This document shows positions 5,781-7,150 of a stretch of DNA of 7,150 bases, piece by piece. The DNA is from Bacteroidales bacterium UBA1182 (GTDB lineage: Bacteria; Bacteroidota; Bacteroidia; Bacteroidales; Bacteroidaceae). Numbering within the stretch: position 1 is the stretch's first letter; every line of letters begins with the position of its first letter. The stretch is from assembly GCA_002310015.1 (NCBI GenBank), contig DBYQ01000021.1:9712-16861 (forward strand), in the 5' to 3' direction. Made by a program: the position numbers and the translations under genes. The notes below the pieces were generated by a model. It was not told the DNA's origin, did not search any database, and saw only the letters and a list, made by a program, of their open reading frames with translations.

Positions 5781-7096
5781 AACCACATAGAATAACACTG
5801 GCTATTGCAGCCTTGTCTGTCAGTCTGGGAACATCAGCCCAGATCATGACTCTTAAGGATTGTCTTGAAAAAGGTATCAGTGATAGTTATCAGATAAAAC
5901 TGGTCAATATTTCTGAGGAGAAAGCCGCCAACAATGATTCCTGGCTTTATGCCGGAGGTTCACCCACAGTCAGCGCTACAGGCAGTTACTCAGGATCGCT
6001 TTCCAGCAATGATGCCACTCTTGCCTCTGATGGTTCTTCTGTCTCTAACCGCAATGTATTGGACCACACCCTCAGCGCCCAGATCCGTGCTGACTGGACC
6101 GTTTTTGACGGATTCAGCATACAGGCCACACGCAGCCGCCTGGATGAACTGCACAACCAGGGTGCAATCCAGACCCGCATCACGATTGAGGACTATATAG
6201 CAAGCCTCACTACAGAGTACTACAATCTGGTCAAACAGACCATACACCTTAAGAATCTGGAGTATGCAGCTGCCCTGTCCAAGGAACGTCTGCGCATAAG
6301 CAGTGAACGCTACGACATGGGTGGCAATTCCCGTCTTGAGATGCAGCAGGCACAGGTTTATTTCAACTCAGACAGCGCAAAAAGCCTCAAGCAGCACGAG
6401 TCTGTGGCATCGGCCAACATACGCATCAACCGCCTCATGTCAAACCATGACCTGCGTTCAGGACATGTAGCTGCTGATACAGCCATCAACCTGCTTACAG
6501 GACTTGACTACGAGTCTCTCTACGAGGATATGATGAAGACCAATGCATCATTACTGCGTGCCGAGAGTAACCGTACGCTGGCACAGCTGGACCGCCGCAC
6601 CGTTCAGGCCCGCAACTATCCGTATCTTAAGGTAAATGCATCATACGGCCTGTCACATAACATCTACGGCAACAGCACCTACACGGAGCGCACCAACTGG
6701 GGCCCCTCTTTCGGTGCCACAATGGGTATAAACCTGGTTACAGGTAAACAGCGTGTACAGGAGCGCAACGCCCGTCTGGATGAACTCACAGCCGATATCA
6801 CCGTTGAACAGCTTGAGCTCCAGCTCCGCGCCAATCTGGATGATTTCTGGCAGGCATATCAGAACAACCTTATGCTGCTTGAACTCCAGGAGCAGAACCT
6901 CAAAACCGCCCAGGAGACTATGGAGATAGCTCAGGAGCGTTACATGCTGGGTAACCTGTCCGGCCTTGAGATGCGTGAAGCACAGAAATCCCTCCTTGAT
7001 GCCGAGGAGAGCCTCCTCCAAGCCCAATACGACACCAAAGTCTGCGAGATCTCCCTCCTTCAGATCAGCGGAAGAATAATGCAATATCTAGAATGA
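5777..7096 (+). CDS. TolC-family outer-membrane efflux channel
   Basis: The 439-residue exit duct of the tripartite pump completes the operon. A Sec signal peptide occupies residues 1-21 (IAALSVSLGTSA|Q). No lipobox cysteine follows, so it is TolC-like rather than an OprM-type lipoprotein. The mature protein shows the two tandem outer-membrane-efflux-protein (OEP) repeats. Their hallmark helices are SSERYDMGGNSRLEMQQAQ (residues 175-193) and AQERYMLGNLSGLEMREAQ (385-403), about 210 residues apart. Ser/Gly/Thr-rich stretches (about 60-110 and 285-318) fit the beta-barrel strands of each half. The start codon is within an ATGA overlap with the pump stop, indicating translational coupling. AAGGA (5772-5776) lies immediately before it, too close for a good Shine-Dalgarno. 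The stop is followed one base pair later by REP-like copy 2. Confidence 0.94.
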   Translation: MKPHRITLAIAALSVSLGTSAQIMTLKDCLEKGISDSYQIKLVNISEEKAANNDSWLYAGGSPTVSATGSYSGSLSSNDATLASDGSSVSNRNVLDHTLSAQIRADWTVFDGFSIQATRSRLDELHNQGAIQTRITIEDYIASLTTEYYNLVKQTIHLKNLEYAAALSKERLRISSERYDMGGNSRLEMQQAQVYFNSDSAKSLKQHESVASANIRINRLMSNHDLRSGHVAADTAINLLTGLDYESLYEDMMKTNASLLRAESNRTLAQLDRRTVQARNYPYLKVNASYGLSHNIYGNSTYTERTNWGPSFGATMGINLVTGKQRVQERNARLDELTADITVEQLELQLRANLDDFWQAYQNNLMLLELQEQNLKTAQETMEIAQERYMLGNLSGLEMREAQKSLLDAEESLLQAQYDTKVCEISLLQISGRIMQYLE

Positions 7097-7120
7097 CCCA
7101 AAAGGGACAGTCCCCCTGTG
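7097..7120. repeat. REP-like hairpin repeat, copy 2 (inverted; possible operon terminator)
   Basis: This 24-base element starts directly after the TolC-type stop codon. Its core is GGGAC-A-GTCCC (7104-7114), preceded by AAAA and followed by CCTGTG. It matches the reverse complement of 1508-1531 at 22 of 24 positions, differing at the centre of the dyad and at one outer base. In this orientation the run of T after the stem would be on the minus strand, so any rho-independent activity would be better for transcripts coming from the right. Confidence 0.65.
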
Positions 7121-7150
7121 CCATTGATAGTGTTCCAAAAAGTGTGTCTG
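7121..7150. other. Unassigned right edge of the window
   Basis: Thirty bases remain after the repeat. They contain GTTCCAAAAAGTGTGT (7132-7147) but no start codon context, hairpin or complete gene. The sequence has a flavour of insertion-sequence ends, but the window stops before this can be judged. Confidence 0.2.

Noticed and set aside
6653..7084. 143-codon minus-strand open frame opposite the TolC-type gene
   Set aside because: It is a mirror of the helical, Leu/Glu/Gln-rich OEP repeat on the other strand. The plus-strand frame has the signal peptide, motifs and operon context.
1508..7120. Composite transposon carrying the efflux operon
   Set aside because: The flanking repeats are only 24 bases, contain no transposase and no visible target-site duplication. 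A dispersed REP-like element is the simpler reading.

Overview
The window comes from a member of the Bacteroidota, most likely Bacteroidales with a moderate GC content near 50%. The evidence is three -7 elements of the TAnnTTTG form typical of the phylum's primary sigma factor, two of them with a TTG-type -33 box 20 bases upstream. Most genes also lack a Shine-Dalgarno sequence, and there is a surface receptor with a carboxypeptidase-like regulatory N-domain. Genus cannot be fixed from the sequence alone.

Layout. Positions 1-440 (minus strand) hold the first 146 codons of an exported TonB-dependent-receptor-type protein that runs off the left edge. Positions 441-650 are a divergent regulatory region with one promoter per strand and several inverted repeats. 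Positions 651-1496 (plus) encode a 281-residue XRE-type helix-turn-helix regulator with a DUF4097-like beta-repeat domain at its C-terminus. A 143-base gap (1497-1639) carries a REP-like hairpin repeat, a CGTTAACG palindrome and a promoter-like -7 box. Positions 1640-7096 (plus) are a complete three-gene tripartite efflux operon: periplasmic adaptor (1640-2731), RND inner-membrane pump (2745-5780) and TolC-type outer-membrane channel (5777-7096, a 4-base ATGA overlap with the pump). The last 54 bases contain a second, inverted copy of the repeat.

How the parts work together. The three efflux proteins should form one envelope-spanning, proton-driven pump; the substrate cannot be read from the sequence. 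The regulator sits immediately upstream on the same strand and is a plausible but unproven controller of the pump. The most notable unexplained structures are a 24-base repeat, present once just after the regulator stop and once (22/24 matches, inverted) just after the channel stop, and a stem-loop at the predicted 5' end of the regulator mRNA. I see no CRISPR array, tRNA, rRNA, transposase gene or clearly novel multi-gene system. The core of the window is a conventional efflux locus.
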